Positions 28,300 through 37,477 of a DNA stretch of 64,000 nucleotides are shown here, one piece after another. The stretch is from CAZOKZ01 sp964580585 (GTDB taxonomy: Bacteria > Sumerlaeota > Sumerlaeia > SLMS01 > JAHLLQ01), in the NCBI GenBank assembly GCA_964580585.1, contig CAZOKZ010000005.1, positions 1-64,000 of the forward strand, given 5' to 3'. The stretch's first letter is position 1. Every line of letters starts with the position of its first letter. A program made the position numbers and the translations under genes. The notes below the pieces were generated by a model that did no database searches, had not been told where the DNA came from, and saw nothing but the letters and a program-made list of their open reading frames with translations.

Positions 28300-29304
28300 T
28301 CACGCCGCTCCTTCCTGGCGTTCGTGTTGCCGCCACCGTTCAAATAACCGCCCGAACAAAACCGGCGAAACCTCTCGCCAGGAAATTCCGGCGCGTTCGG
28401 CTTCGGCTCGCGTTTTCGAAACGTCCCATAAACGTTGCGTGCACAAATACGGCGCCCAGGCCCGAAATCCCGCCCCCCCGCGATTGCCAACTAATCGCAC
28501 CCGCGGCAAATCATCACAGGCATTCCACGCCTCGACCATCTCGCCCATTGTTGGCGCGGTTTGATGCACCAAATTCCATGTATGCGCTTTTTTTTTCGAC
28601 GCGTTCAACCGCGCCATTGTAAAAGCAACCACATCGTGCAAGGTAACGAATCCCGGCGAAATTCGCGCTTCTCCGGGCAGAAGCAATCGTCGCCCACCAA
28701 GTAATTGAATCGCGCGAAAAAACGTTCCCAACGGCGAGGCCGCGATTTCTTCGACGCCATCGCCCATTCCCGGCACCACAATACCTGGGCGCAGGATTTC
28801 CAACCGGTCGCCTAATTTTTCGGCCAGCAGATGTTCACCGATCGTCTTGGTCGTTTCGTAGAGATTGGCTCCATTTCCATTTCCCGCCGGGCCTTCGGCC
28901 AAAACGCCGTTTCCACCCGGTCGAACAAATGCGGTGGACAAATGAAACACACGCGCGACACCAAATTCTTGAACCGCCTCCGACAATTCTCGAATGGCAT
29001 CCACATGTAATCGCCGCATAGCGGCTTCGCGTCCTCCTGCCAATTTGGGCATCGCCGCCGCATGCACCACAACCCCCGTCGAATGCCAATCTTCGGATCG
29101 GATTCCAAATCTCGGTTTTTCCAAATCACCCACCACCACGCCAACACGTGGATGCAGTCCCAACAAACCCAAACGCCGGCGAGCCGACAGTGTATCGCGT
29201 GCACGAACCAAAGCCGTAACGTCGAAACTCTGCTCGACCATCGCCACGAGTAACGCGCGTCCGATAAACCCAGTCGCGCCTGTCAGCAAAACCCGCTTCT
29301 TCAT
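28300..29304 (-). CDS. Thioester-reductase-like extended SDR (NAD-binding_4 type)
   Basis: 334 residues from the ATG at 29304; the frame extends upstream but the Rossmann start VLLTGATGFIGRALL follows immediately after this ATG. Dinucleotide-binding GxxGxxG, VVGDLEKPRFGI and VVVHAAA are followed by the catalytic S in HLSTAF and the Y-x3-K in LYETTK. The VVGDLxxPxxG pattern is typical of thioester reductase / fatty-acyl reductase domains, which reduce activated acyl groups to aldehydes or alcohols with NADPH. It is the first gene of the four-gene minus-strand set and would act after the AMP ligase. Nucleotide-sugar epimerase or dehydratase activity is the alternative. Confidence 0.8.
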   Translation of the reverse strand: MKKRVLLTGATGFIGRALLVAMVEQSFDVTALVRARDTLSARRRLGLLGLHPRVGVVVGDLEKPRFGIRSEDWHSTGVVVHAAAMPKLAGGREAAMRRLHVDAIRELSEAVQEFGVARVFHLSTAFVRPGGNGVLAEGPAGNGNGANLYETTKTIGEHLLAEKLGDRLEILRPGIVVPGMGDGVEEIAASPLGTFFRAIQLLGGRRLLLPGEARISPGFVTLHDVVAFTMARLNASKKKAHTWNLVHQTAPTMGEMVEAWNACDDLPRVRLVGNRGGAGFRAWAPYLCTQRLWDVSKTRAEAERAGISWREVSPVLFGRLFERWRQHERQEGAA

Positions 29305-29549
29305 GTCCGAATCCAACTTGCCTGATGTCTTGTCGGGTGAGTGATCCCCGGACAAAACCAATGGGCAATCTCCATGCCCACGAATACCGGGGAATCCCCG
29401 TTCAAATAAGACCCGATCACGTAGAAATTTCATTCCCTTGCAGCAGAAACTTCACGACACCTCACCAAGGACCCCAAATTTCTCCCCGTTTTAATCGGCC
29501 TGAACCTTGCCCCAACAAACGGCAGCACCTGTTGGAGGAACTTGGAAAC

Positions 29550-30419
29550 ATGACCCATCAAATGACCACGTTACGTATTTCTCACACACCCGATCCCGAC
29601 GACGCCTTTGCGTGGTGGGCAATTGCCACAGGCAAAATCATCGTCCCCGGTTTCGATTTTGAACTCGCTCCGTTGCATTTGCAGGAAGCCAACCTGGGCT
29701 GTCGCAACAATGAACTCGATATTGCCGCGATCTCCTCGGCTGCCTATCCGTTCATTGCCAATGACTACGTCCCGCTCACCATCGGCGCATCTGTCGGTCG
29801 CGGATACGGGCCGGCGCTTGCCACGCGCGATCTCAACTCGCCCGAACAAATTCACGGCCGCCTGGTTGCCGTGCCCGGCAACAACACCACGGGGGCGTTG
29901 CTGTTCCGATTAGCCTTTCCGAACGCAAAGACCATTGAAATGCCTTGCCAGCAAGTCGCCGCTGCGATCGCCAACGGCACGGTCGATGCCGGTGTGTTGA
30001 TTCACGAAGAACTGATGAACTGGCAGGACAAAGGCCTGCGCCGTCTCGCCTGTCTCGGAGCCGAATGGCACGCGCACACGGACTTGCCGATTCCCGTTGG
30101 CCTTATTGTCGTTCGTCGCTCGATCGGCACCGCCGCCATCGCCCGGATTGCAACTGCCCTGCGCGAGAGCATCCATCTCGCCCTCGCCCGCCGCGACGAA
30201 GCGCTCGAATGGGCCATGCGTTACTCGATTCAAACACGCCCAGGCATCGGCAAACGGTTTGTCGAAATGTTTACGAACGACGATTCGCTGGATTTTGCCC
30301 CAGAATGTTACGAAGCGCTCGACCGGCTTTACAAAACCGCGTTCGAACGCGGCCTGATCCCCGCCGTACCGCCGCTCGATTTCGCCGCTCCTGCCGATTC
30401 CGCCTCCGAGGTCGCCTGA
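29550..30419 (+). CDS. mqnD: 1,4-dihydroxy-6-naphthoate synthase (menaquinone, futalosine pathway)
   Basis: 289 residues from the ATG at 29550 with GGAGGAA about 10 nt upstream; an ATG at 29562 is an alternative. The N-terminus (RISHTPDPDDAFAWWAIA) is the signature of MqnD, followed by ELDIAAISSAAYPFI and GKR-type core segments (VAVPGNNTTGALLFRL, DAGVLIHEE). MqnD cleaves cyclic dehypoxanthine futalosine to dihydroxynaphthoate in the alternative menaquinone pathway, so respiration with menaquinone is implied. No other mqn genes are in the window. Its stop shares one base with the start of the cupin gene. The AMP-ligase operon diverges from it. Confidence 0.92.
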   Translation: MTHQMTTLRISHTPDPDDAFAWWAIATGKIIVPGFDFELAPLHLQEANLGCRNNELDIAAISSAAYPFIANDYVPLTIGASVGRGYGPALATRDLNSPEQIHGRLVAVPGNNTTGALLFRLAFPNAKTIEMPCQQVAAAIANGTVDAGVLIHEELMNWQDKGLRRLACLGAEWHAHTDLPIPVGLIVVRRSIGTAAIARIATALRESIHLALARRDEALEWAMRYSIQTRPGIGKRFVEMFTNDDSLDFAPECYEALDRLYKTAFERGLIPAVPPLDFAAPADSASEVA

Positions 30420-30850
30420 TGTCCACCACCGACATTCAACATTTCGCCCCCCACGCCGAGGCCCCCGTTTGCGCGCTCGATGATGGCCCCCTTGCGGGTT
30501 TACGTCACCGCACTGTCATCGACGCGCGCACCGGCGCTCTCGGGCTTGCCCTCTGGCAAGAAGAACACCTGCCCGGGTTTCTCGTCCCTCCCCACCGTCA
30601 CGATTGCGAAGAAATCATCACCGTGCTCGACGGATCGATTCGCGGATTTATCGACGGCGTTGATTACCACGTCGGCCCGGGCGAAAGTATCCTGATTCCC
30701 GAATGGAGCCTGCACGGATTCGAAGTCACCAGCTCCGTCCCCGTGCGTTTGCTGGCAATCTTCAATTCCAACGCACCGGGAATTTTCCGCGCCGACGGAA
30801 CGCGCTCGACTCCGCCCTGGGAAGGCGGCGCGTCGGATCATTTGGAGTGA
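30419..30850 (+). CDS. Cupin-domain protein
   Basis: 143 residues from the ATG at 30419 (TGATG coupling with mqnD). A single small beta-barrel cupin with motif 1 (PPHRHDCEEIITVLDG, metal ligands His-His-Glu) and motif 2 (PEWSLHGFEV, with the fourth His). The pattern GPGESILIPEWSLHGFE is typical of Cupin_2 proteins that bind a divalent metal. Reaction unknown. The tight coupling to mqnD suggests co-expression but does not show a menaquinone role. It carries one exact decamer at 30733. Confidence 0.82.
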   Translation: MSTTDIQHFAPHAEAPVCALDDGPLAGLRHRTVIDARTGALGLALWQEEHLPGFLVPPHRHDCEEIITVLDGSIRGFIDGVDYHVGPGESILIPEWSLHGFEVTSSVPVRLLAIFNSNAPGIFRADGTRSTPPWEGGASDHLE

Positions 30851-30870
30851 TAGCTCGCTAATGTCCCTTC

Positions 30871-32355
30871 TCAATCATTCTCCGCGTCATCCGCTGGCAA
30901 CAACGTCTGGTCACGTGTTACGCGTAGAATTGAGATGAAACCCACGAGACAAAAAAGTATAGCGGGTTCACTTGTATAAAAAGAAATCGGCCACTCGAAA
31001 AACCGTATCAATACGAAAATAACCCCTGCCAATAACATTGCATTTATAGGCCCGATTTGTTTTCTCAACAGAAAACTAAATCCCCACAGAAATAATGTAG
31101 TAGCAAACCCAAAACTAATAATAATCGATCCGAATAACCGAGCACCATCAACTTTAGATATCGGCAAGCCAAACAAAAATAATGTTGGAAAATGAACCAT
31201 TATAACAGTAGATAAAAGCCAAGGTAGGAGAATAAAAACGTGAAACGCCAACAATATTCTTCTTTCCAGCCCATCGAATCTTGGTTTAAAGGACAAAAGA
31301 AATATCGTTGAAATCGTAAATAACAATGCAATGCCCATTAAAGCCTTGAACAAAAATATTTGGTTGAACATAATAGCCCGTGGATTTATCATTTTATTAT
31401 CTATTAACTTTATCGCAATGACACACGAGATAGTCGCCCAAATTGTTGACCAAAGGAATATCCAACCTTTGTGCGGCACCGCACCCATCGCACGAATTGG
31501 ATGTCGTAAAAATTCCGCGCAATCGACCAGAAATTTCGGATACGGCACCGTTTCACCGTCCAACCAATACCTCCACCGCGCGCGCATGCTGGGAACAACG
31601 CCCGGTCCCGTATCATATAACATCAAGTGCAAAATCAATATCAGGGTGGATACACCCAACTCCTCTCGCCACTTCATTTTCAGCAGAGTCATATAAATAA
31701 TTGCGAATATGCCCAGCCGTCCCGTAAGCTCCACAATTCCGGCAACGATGGATAACAGCAAATTCCTTCGGCGAGCCATTGCGAAAAAAAAGACTTTGGT
31801 GACGATCAAAAAAATGTAACCGAATAAAAGAACAAACTCTATGTTCGCCCTCACGATTTCATAAAGAGGCGCACCAACCGGAAACGCTTGCCAGATCAAT
31901 AATGTCATCACAATTGAAAATAATCCCGCACATGCCCATCGAAACGGCTGTACCGCACCGCGAAAAATACACGCCCACGCCTGTTCGGGATGAATCCCCG
32001 CCATCTCGTAATCGAGAGCTCGATCAGGAGTGAGCAGTAAATGCACCATCCACGCTTCCATCCCGATTACAAGAATCATTAAACAGGCTAAAAACAAAAG
32101 AATAGATATCGACGCAACAGTCCCGATCGGAGAACCGTGCTTGATTAACACCAAAATCTCGGAAACAAACAACACCCCCGCCATTGCCCAGCACCACGCC
32201 CCCGCTCCTTGCCTCGAACGTTTGCGCGCCAAGTCCGTCAACGGATGCGAGCGCGCGTTTTTCCACGCCGCATTCCATAAACGACGTTCTTCGCGCAGAG
32301 GATATTCCTCTGCGAATGGACGTTGATACGAATGTTCACTCGATTCCGCGCTCAT
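30871..32355 (-). CDS. Polytopic membrane protein of unknown function
   Basis: 494 residues from the ATG at 32355, which has GAGGAA 5-6 nt upstream; a GTG 12 bp earlier is also in frame. A hydrophilic N-terminal 50 residues are followed by about ten to twelve hydrophobic helices grouped in two blocks, with a cytoplasmic-looking loop between (about 250-300, RARWRYWLDGETVPYPKFL). I do not recognise a family, transport motif or catalytic signature. Codon use in the helices is somewhat AT-rich. It is convergent with the cupin gene (20 bp between stops) and 98 bp downstream of the reductase gene on the same strand. Confidence 0.72.
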   Translation of the reverse strand: MSAESSEHSYQRPFAEEYPLREERRLWNAAWKNARSHPLTDLARKRSRQGAGAWCWAMAGVLFVSEILVLIKHGSPIGTVASISILLFLACLMILVIGMEAWMVHLLLTPDRALDYEMAGIHPEQAWACIFRGAVQPFRWACAGLFSIVMTLLIWQAFPVGAPLYEIVRANIEFVLLFGYIFLIVTKVFFFAMARRRNLLLSIVAGIVELTGRLGIFAIIYMTLLKMKWREELGVSTLILILHLMLYDTGPGVVPSMRARWRYWLDGETVPYPKFLVDCAEFLRHPIRAMGAVPHKGWIFLWSTIWATISCVIAIKLIDNKMINPRAIMFNQIFLFKALMGIALLFTISTIFLLSFKPRFDGLERRILLAFHVFILLPWLLSTVIMVHFPTLFLFGLPISKVDGARLFGSIIISFGFATTLFLWGFSFLLRKQIGPINAMLLAGVIFVLIRFFEWPISFYTSEPAILFCLVGFISILRVTRDQTLLPADDAEND

Positions 32356-32453
32356 GCATTTCCTCACTTCGCGTTTACCTTAAACGCGAGCATGAGCGAA
32401 TTTGTGACACAGACCGGCAGGCGGTCAAGATGCTTCACCCAAACGTGAAGCGG

Positions 32454-33362
32454 TTAAGCCCGTGGATAAATTTTTAACGCCGCGCTTGTCAGTTTCAACA
32501 ACTCATCCACTTGCTCGCGCGATTCCACGCCCACCGTAAACTGATGCAGGAGCGGCGAAGCCACCGCGTGCTCGAGACCTTCGACGCGATCTTCTGGCGA
32601 AATCCGTTTCCCACCGCCGAAAACCTTCATCCCAATCACTCCCTTGCCCGCCGCCACCATGCGTTCCAACACGGGCTTCACATTTTCCACCGACGAATCC
32701 ATCATTTCACCCCACGGATTGTACCGTGCCAAATCCACCTGAACCCACGGTGTGCGCGCCGCTTCCTCCAGCGCCGCAAACGAATGGCAACTCACCCCGT
32801 GAGCACGAATAATCCCCTGTTCGCGCGCTTCGGCGAGCGCCTCCATCGCCCCCGCATGCGATTGACTCCATCCCGCCTTGGTTTTGCAATGCAGCAAAAT
32901 CACGTCGAAGTACTCCGTCCCCACCTCGCGTCGGAACCGGTCGAGATCCGCCCGCATTTCGTCCGCCGTTTTCGCATGCGTCTTTGTCAACAACATCACC
33001 CGGTCACGCGGAATCGTCCCGCCGTTTTCCTTTAATGCCTGTTTCATGTAAGGATGCGAACCATATTGATCGGCCAGGTCGAAATACCGAATCCCTTGAT
33101 CGTAGGCGTACTCGAGTAGCGAAATCATCGGCTCTTCGCCCAGCCGCGTTTGGTTCGATGCCCCTCCGACCCCGTTCGTGCCCGTCCCCACACCCACCAA
33201 CGTCGAACGAATTCCCGTATTGCCCAACGTCACCTCGGGCAACGCGTCATCTTGGGTCAGCGTAAGCCCCAAAGACTCGAGCGTCGAACATCCGGCAAGA
33301 GCCAGCGTCCCCAACATGGAGTAACGCAAAAACGCGCGACGATTGAAGAGATGGTTTTTCAT
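32454..33362 (-). CDS. Exported aldo/keto reductase-family protein
   Basis: 302 residues; an AAGGAG site precedes the ATG. The N-terminus combines twin arginines (NRRAFLR, residues 7-13) with a lipobox L-A-G-C (Cys25), suggesting Tat export and lipidation. An AKR barrel follows: GNTGIRSTLVGVGT near the start, catalytic Asp-Tyr in YFDLADQYG, Lys in LLTKTH and His in VILLHC. NADPH-dependent reductases are normally cytoplasmic; Tat-exported AKR-like proteins occur in several environmental phyla with unknown substrates. It carries one exact decamer (32913) encoding GTE. Confidence 0.87.
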   Translation of the reverse strand: MKNHLFNRRAFLRYSMLGTLALAGCSTLESLGLTLTQDDALPEVTLGNTGIRSTLVGVGTGTNGVGGASNQTRLGEEPMISLLEYAYDQGIRYFDLADQYGSHPYMKQALKENGGTIPRDRVMLLTKTHAKTADEMRADLDRFRREVGTEYFDVILLHCKTKAGWSQSHAGAMEALAEAREQGIIRAHGVSCHSFAALEEAARTPWVQVDLARYNPWGEMMDSSVENVKPVLERMVAAGKGVIGMKVFGGGKRISPEDRVEGLEHAVASPLLHQFTVGVESREQVDELLKLTSAALKIYPRA

Positions 33363-33795
33363 GAGCAGACTCCTTAAACTTAACCACTAACATGCGAAAT
33401 CCACCCATGAAAAACAAGGTTTATTTTACTCCCGTCGATCCAATCAATTCAAACACCAATAGAATTCCTGAAAAAATCCATGGGCAAAAACATCCAAAGA
33501 CACTCGTACAATCGACCCAAGCAACTGTTAATTAATATCCATTTCGGTGGAGTTGAAACACATTAAGAAGAACCAGACGATCAAAAAGAACCTCTCCGCA
33601 TCTCTCGCTTGAGTTTTACCACGGTCCATATTCCTTCATATTATTTGCATATTTACGCCTTTCCGCCTGATTCGGCGCCATTTGGACTGATACAACCTAA
33701 AATATGCCTCCCATTGGCAACATACTTGTTCTCTGTCCTGCCAACACGTTCGCGTCTCCAAACGTTCGTGCAACTAATAACAAGGACTTGCTGCC
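33363..33795. other. Gene-free stretch upstream of the NrtA-like operon
   Basis: About 430 AT-rich bases between the divergent aldo/keto reductase gene and the ABC-transporter operon. It should carry the promoters of both. A 43-codon frame at 33407 lacks a ribosome site and looks accidental. I see no clear hairpin, operator or riboswitch. Confidence 0.4.
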
Positions 33796-35223
33796 ATGAA
33801 AGAAAAGAAACCTCTCGCCATCGAGCAGCGCCCGAAATCGGAAAACGGAATTTCTCGCCGCCAATTTATCAAGGGCGTTGCGAGTGCCACAGCTGCTGGT
33901 TTGATCATTCCTTCCATGCTGCACACCAAAGCCTATGCAGGCGCGGGCAGCGGCATTGAAAAACCGGATCTTAAATTCGGTATCATTCCGCTCACCGATT
34001 GCGCCGTCATCGTCATCGCCGCGGTGAAGGGTTATTATAAGAAATACGGACTCAATGTCACCGTTTCAAAAGAAGCTTCGTGGGCCAACATTCGTGATAA
34101 GGTTTCCATCGGTGAACTCGACGGCGCGCACATGCTTGCTGGAATGCCCATCGCCGCGTCCCTCGGCGTTGGAGCCAACGAAAAGCCCACAATCACCGCG
34201 TTCAGCATGGACCTCAACGGCAATGGTATCACCGTTTCCAATGAACTATACGATCGCATGGTTGCCGCCGACCCGGAAGCGATGAAAGAATCGCCCGTTT
34301 CTGCGCGCGCGTTAAAGAAGGTCATCGATGCTGACAAAGCAGCGGGCAAAGACCCCATGACCTTCGCCATGGTGTTCCCCGTTTCGACACATAACTACGA
34401 AATTCGCTACTGGATGGCGTCGGCGGGTATCGACCCCGACAACGACGTACGCTTGATCGTCATTCCACCGCCTCAAATGGTCGCCAACCTCAAAGCCAAC
34501 AACATTGTCGGCTACTGCGTAGGCGAACCGTGGAACGAACGCGCTGTCACGATGGGCATCGGGCGAACATTAATTACGAACTACGAAATCTGGAACAACA
34601 ATCCGGAAAAAGTTTTCGGCGTAAATCTCGAATGGGCTGAAAAATATCCCAACACCCATCACGCCGCGATCAAAGCCATGATCGAAGCGGCCCAATGGAT
34701 GGATAAACCGGAAAACCGCGCGGAAGTCGTCAGCATCATTTCGCAGCGCTCGTATGTGAACGCTCCGGAAGAGGTCGTCAAAATGTCGATGACCGGAACG
34801 TTTAAATATACCAAAACGGCGCCTCCGTCCCCATTGCCCGACTTCAATGTGTTCTATCGTTACGCGGCAACCTTTCCGTGGCGGTCGCACGCCGAGTGGT
34901 TCATCACGCAAATGATCCGCTGGGGACAGATTGAAAAACCGATCGATATTAAAAAAACCGCCGCTGCGGTTTATCGCCCAGACTTGTATCGCCAGGCAGC
35001 CGGGGAACTGAACATACCCTTCCCCACCATCGATCACAAAACCGAAGGCGCCAATCCCGGCGGTTGGACGTTGAACGATGCTACCAAACCCATCGCCATG
35101 GGACCCGACAAGTTCTTCGACGGCAAAGTTTACGACCCGTCGAAACTGATGGAATACATCAACAGCTTTGAAATCAAAAACCCGGCGATTCCGCTCGATC
35201 AATTCGCCGCGTTGAATTCGTAA
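33796..35223 (+). CDS. NrtA/CmpA-like ABC-transporter substrate-binding protein (Tat-exported)
   Basis: 475 residues; AAGGA lies 9 nt upstream of the ATG. A Tat signal (SRRQFIKGVASATAAG, residues 20-35) precedes a mature domain beginning LKFGIIPLTDCAVIVIAAVKGYYKKYGL. This matches the nitrate/bicarbonate-binding NrtA/CmpA family, including MVFPVSTHNYEIRYWM and NNIVGYCVGEPWNERAV. It binds an anion in the periplasm and delivers it to the permease encoded downstream. Nitrate, nitrite, cyanate or bicarbonate are all possible; no reductase gene nearby settles it. One exact decamer (34823) encodes PSP in a loop. Confidence 0.9.
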   Translation: MKEKKPLAIEQRPKSENGISRRQFIKGVASATAAGLIIPSMLHTKAYAGAGSGIEKPDLKFGIIPLTDCAVIVIAAVKGYYKKYGLNVTVSKEASWANIRDKVSIGELDGAHMLAGMPIAASLGVGANEKPTITAFSMDLNGNGITVSNELYDRMVAADPEAMKESPVSARALKKVIDADKAAGKDPMTFAMVFPVSTHNYEIRYWMASAGIDPDNDVRLIVIPPPQMVANLKANNIVGYCVGEPWNERAVTMGIGRTLITNYEIWNNNPEKVFGVNLEWAEKYPNTHHAAIKAMIEAAQWMDKPENRAEVVSIISQRSYVNAPEEVVKMSMTGTFKYTKTAPPSPLPDFNVFYRYAATFPWRSHAEWFITQMIRWGQIEKPIDIKKTAAAVYRPDLYRQAAGELNIPFPTIDHKTEGANPGGWTLNDATKPIAMGPDKFFDGKVYDPSKLMEYINSFEIKNPAIPLDQFAALNS

Positions 35224-35282
35224 ATCGAACAACGAGCATTCGATAAACACGTCTCATCATTGTTGCAAAGATTAAAAGATCA

Positions 35283-35477
35283 CCACGAAGGCACGAAGAC
35301 ACAAAGGAACACGAAGAAAAGATTATATTCTTTCACTTCTATCCGAAGCCCGATTGAAGAAGGTAAAACACCTCCGCTTTCGAAAGTTATTCCGAACGGT
35401 CGCCAATGAAGAGCGAGGAAATTATACGTCCGCCGAAAGGCTCTTTGTGACTTCTTCGTGTCTTCGTACCTTCGTGG
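35283..35477. repeat. MITE-like inverted repeat with CCACGAAGG...CCTTCGTGG ends
   Basis: The left arm begins CCACGAAGGCACGAAGACAC at 35283. The right arm ends at 35477 and its reverse complement starts CCACGAAGGTACGAAGACAC (19 of 20 identical); pairing continues imperfectly for about another 15 bp. The 195-bp unit has no coding capacity of its own. In translation it gives the HEGTKTRR-type peptide that I recall from many environmental genomes as a dispersed repeat. It sits inside the ABC-transporter operon between the binding-protein and permease genes. Mobility by a transposase in trans is inferred. Confidence 0.7.
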
Positions 35478-35555
35478 TTTGTTTTTTTCGTTCTGGCAGC
35501 AAACACCAAGATGCGCTCTCGTTCAACCGCACACCCCTGGTTAGGAGTTAACCCC

Positions 35556-36488
35556 ATGAACACCGAAAACGTTCTCCACGTGGCGGAAAGCCTGCCGCAT
35601 TCAAACGATGAAACCAATAATAACGCCGTTAAAAGCCAAACGCATTCGGTCGATCAACCGACGAATGGCGAAAAGTCGCCTGGCTTTGTCAAACGTTGGC
35701 TTTCATCGCTCGATCCCGTGGCGATCATCTCGTCGATTGTGTTTCCCGCAATCGCGTTCGGTGCGTTTCTCGCCTTGTGGGCCGGGATACATTACAAAAT
35801 TACCACCGATATTCCCGGCCCGGTCGAAACATGGGAAGCCGCGCGCGAACTCTTCCGCGAACCGTTTTACAAAAACGGCCCTAACGACATGGGAATCGGA
35901 TGGCAAGTGCTCTACTCGCTGGGACGCGTGATGGCGGGCTTCGGAATGGCCGTCGTCGTTGGCGTGCCGCTCGGGTTCATCATCGGCATGAGTCGCAACG
36001 TCGAACGCGCGCTCAACCCATTGATTCAAATCTTCAAACCTGTCAGCCCACTCGCCTGGTTGCCCATCGGACTGCTGATCTTTCAAGCCGTCAACCCATC
36101 GGCCATTTTTGTTATCTTCATTACCAGCATCTGGCCGGTGATCATCAACACCTGCGCGGGCGTGAAAGCCATCCCGCAAGACTACATGAACGTCGCCGCC
36201 GTTTTGCAACTCGGTCGATTGGAAATTACACGACGCATTTTGATCCCCGGTTCGCTCCCCCATATCCTCACCGGCATGCGCCTTTCGCTCAGCATCGCCT
36301 GGATGGTCATCGTCGCGGCGGAAATGCTGACCGGCGGCATCGGGATCGGGTTCTTTGTCTGGGACGAATGGAACAACCTGAGCGTGACGAGCATCATCAT
36401 CGCCATCTTTGTCATCGGCGTCGTCGGCATCTGCCTCGAACTGATCATGAACCTTGTTCAACGTTTCTTCGACTATCGCACCGCCTAA
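35556..36488 (+). CDS. NrtB-like ABC-transporter permease
   Basis: 310 residues from the ATG at 35556, preceded by AGGAG; the open frame upstream lies in the MITE-like repeat. A hydrophilic N-terminal 45 residues lead to about six helices. The EAA-loop region reads AAVLQLGRLEITRRILIPGSLPHIL, as in NrtB/SsuC/TauC permeases, and the ending FFDYRT is typical. It forms the membrane channel for the importer with the ATPase encoded 24 bp downstream. Confidence 0.92.
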   Translation: MNTENVLHVAESLPHSNDETNNNAVKSQTHSVDQPTNGEKSPGFVKRWLSSLDPVAIISSIVFPAIAFGAFLALWAGIHYKITTDIPGPVETWEAARELFREPFYKNGPNDMGIGWQVLYSLGRVMAGFGMAVVVGVPLGFIIGMSRNVERALNPLIQIFKPVSPLAWLPIGLLIFQAVNPSAIFVIFITSIWPVIINTCAGVKAIPQDYMNVAAVLQLGRLEITRRILIPGSLPHILTGMRLSLSIAWMVIVAAEMLTGGIGIGFFVWDEWNNLSVTSIIIAIFVIGVVGICLELIMNLVQRFFDYRTA

Positions 36489-36512
36489 TTTTCTCAGGAA
36501 GGAGATTCCAAC

Positions 36513-37307
36513 ATGAGCGCGTATCTGAGCATCGAAAAAGTGGACGTTACCTTCAAAACCAAGTCGAAAACGTTCTGTGCCCTACAAGACGTAACCCTGC
36601 CGATCAACAAAGGCGACTTCATCAGCATCATCGGCCACTCGGGATGCGGCAAATCCACGCTGCTGAACGTCATCGCGGGCTTGATTCGCGCATCGAGTGG
36701 CGGCGTGATCCTCGAAGGCAAAGAAGTCGATTCGCCCGGCCCCGACCGCGCCGTCGTGTTTCAGAATCATTCGCTCCTTCCCTGGTTGAACGTTTACCAG
36801 AACGTGCGTCTCGGCGTGGACAAGGTGTTCAAAGAAACCAAAACCCGCGAAGAACGCCACGAGTGGACACTGCACAACCTGCACCTCGTGCACATGGACC
36901 ACGCACTCGAAAAACGCCCGGGCGAAATTTCCGGCGGCATGAAACAACGTGTCGGCATCGCTCGTGCCCTGGCCATGCAGCCGAAAGTGCTCCTCATGGA
37001 CGAACCCTTCGGCGCTCTCGACGCCCTGACCCGCGCACGGCTCCAGGAATCGCTCATGGAAATTCACGAACTGCTCGGCAACACCGTCGTCATGATCACC
37101 CATGACGTGGACGAAGCCGTGCTGCTTTCCGACCGCATCGCCATGATGACCAACGGACCCTCGGCCACTATCGGCGAAATCATCAATATCACGCTCGACC
37201 GTCCGCGCAACCGCCTGGAATTGGCCGACGACCACGATTACAACCATTTCCGGGCCGAAGCCCTGCGGTTCCTGCACGAACGTCAGAAAAAAATCGACGC
37301 CGCTTAA
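36513..37307 (+). CDS. NrtD-like ABC-transporter ATPase
   Basis: 264 residues, preceded by AGGAAGGAG. Walker A GHSGCGKST (41-49), Q-loop VVFQNHSLLPW, signature ISGGMKQR (139-146), Walker B VLLMDEPFGALD (159-170) and H-loop MITHDVDEAV are all intact. It energises anion import with the NrtA- and NrtB-like proteins upstream. The usual cyanobacterial NrtC-type fused binding domain is absent. The downstream neighbour is a separate lipoprotein gene after 170 bp. Confidence 0.93.
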   Translation: MSAYLSIEKVDVTFKTKSKTFCALQDVTLPINKGDFISIIGHSGCGKSTLLNVIAGLIRASSGGVILEGKEVDSPGPDRAVVFQNHSLLPWLNVYQNVRLGVDKVFKETKTREERHEWTLHNLHLVHMDHALEKRPGEISGGMKQRVGIARALAMQPKVLLMDEPFGALDALTRARLQESLMEIHELLGNTVVMITHDVDEAVLLSDRIAMMTNGPSATIGEIINITLDRPRNRLELADDHDYNHFRAEALRFLHERQKKIDAA

Positions 37308-37477
37308 GTTCAACGGAATCAACGCAAATCGGCCAAATCGGATAAATATGATCTTCAAAAGCATATTTTACCCGTTGACGCCCTTGCTTTGACCGGTCCA
37401 AAAGACCCAGGTTTCTGTACAAACTGAAAATTGGATGGGACATTTCCTTAACGTTTGTCATTGAGAGAACACGAACG

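Noticed and set aside
33407..33538. 43-codon frame upstream of the NrtA-like gene
   Set aside because: No ribosome site and unremarkable composition; likely chance in AT-rich DNA.
35387..35617. Minus-strand frame with the peptide NHEGTKTRR
   Set aside because: It is the translation of the MITE-like repeat, not a gene.
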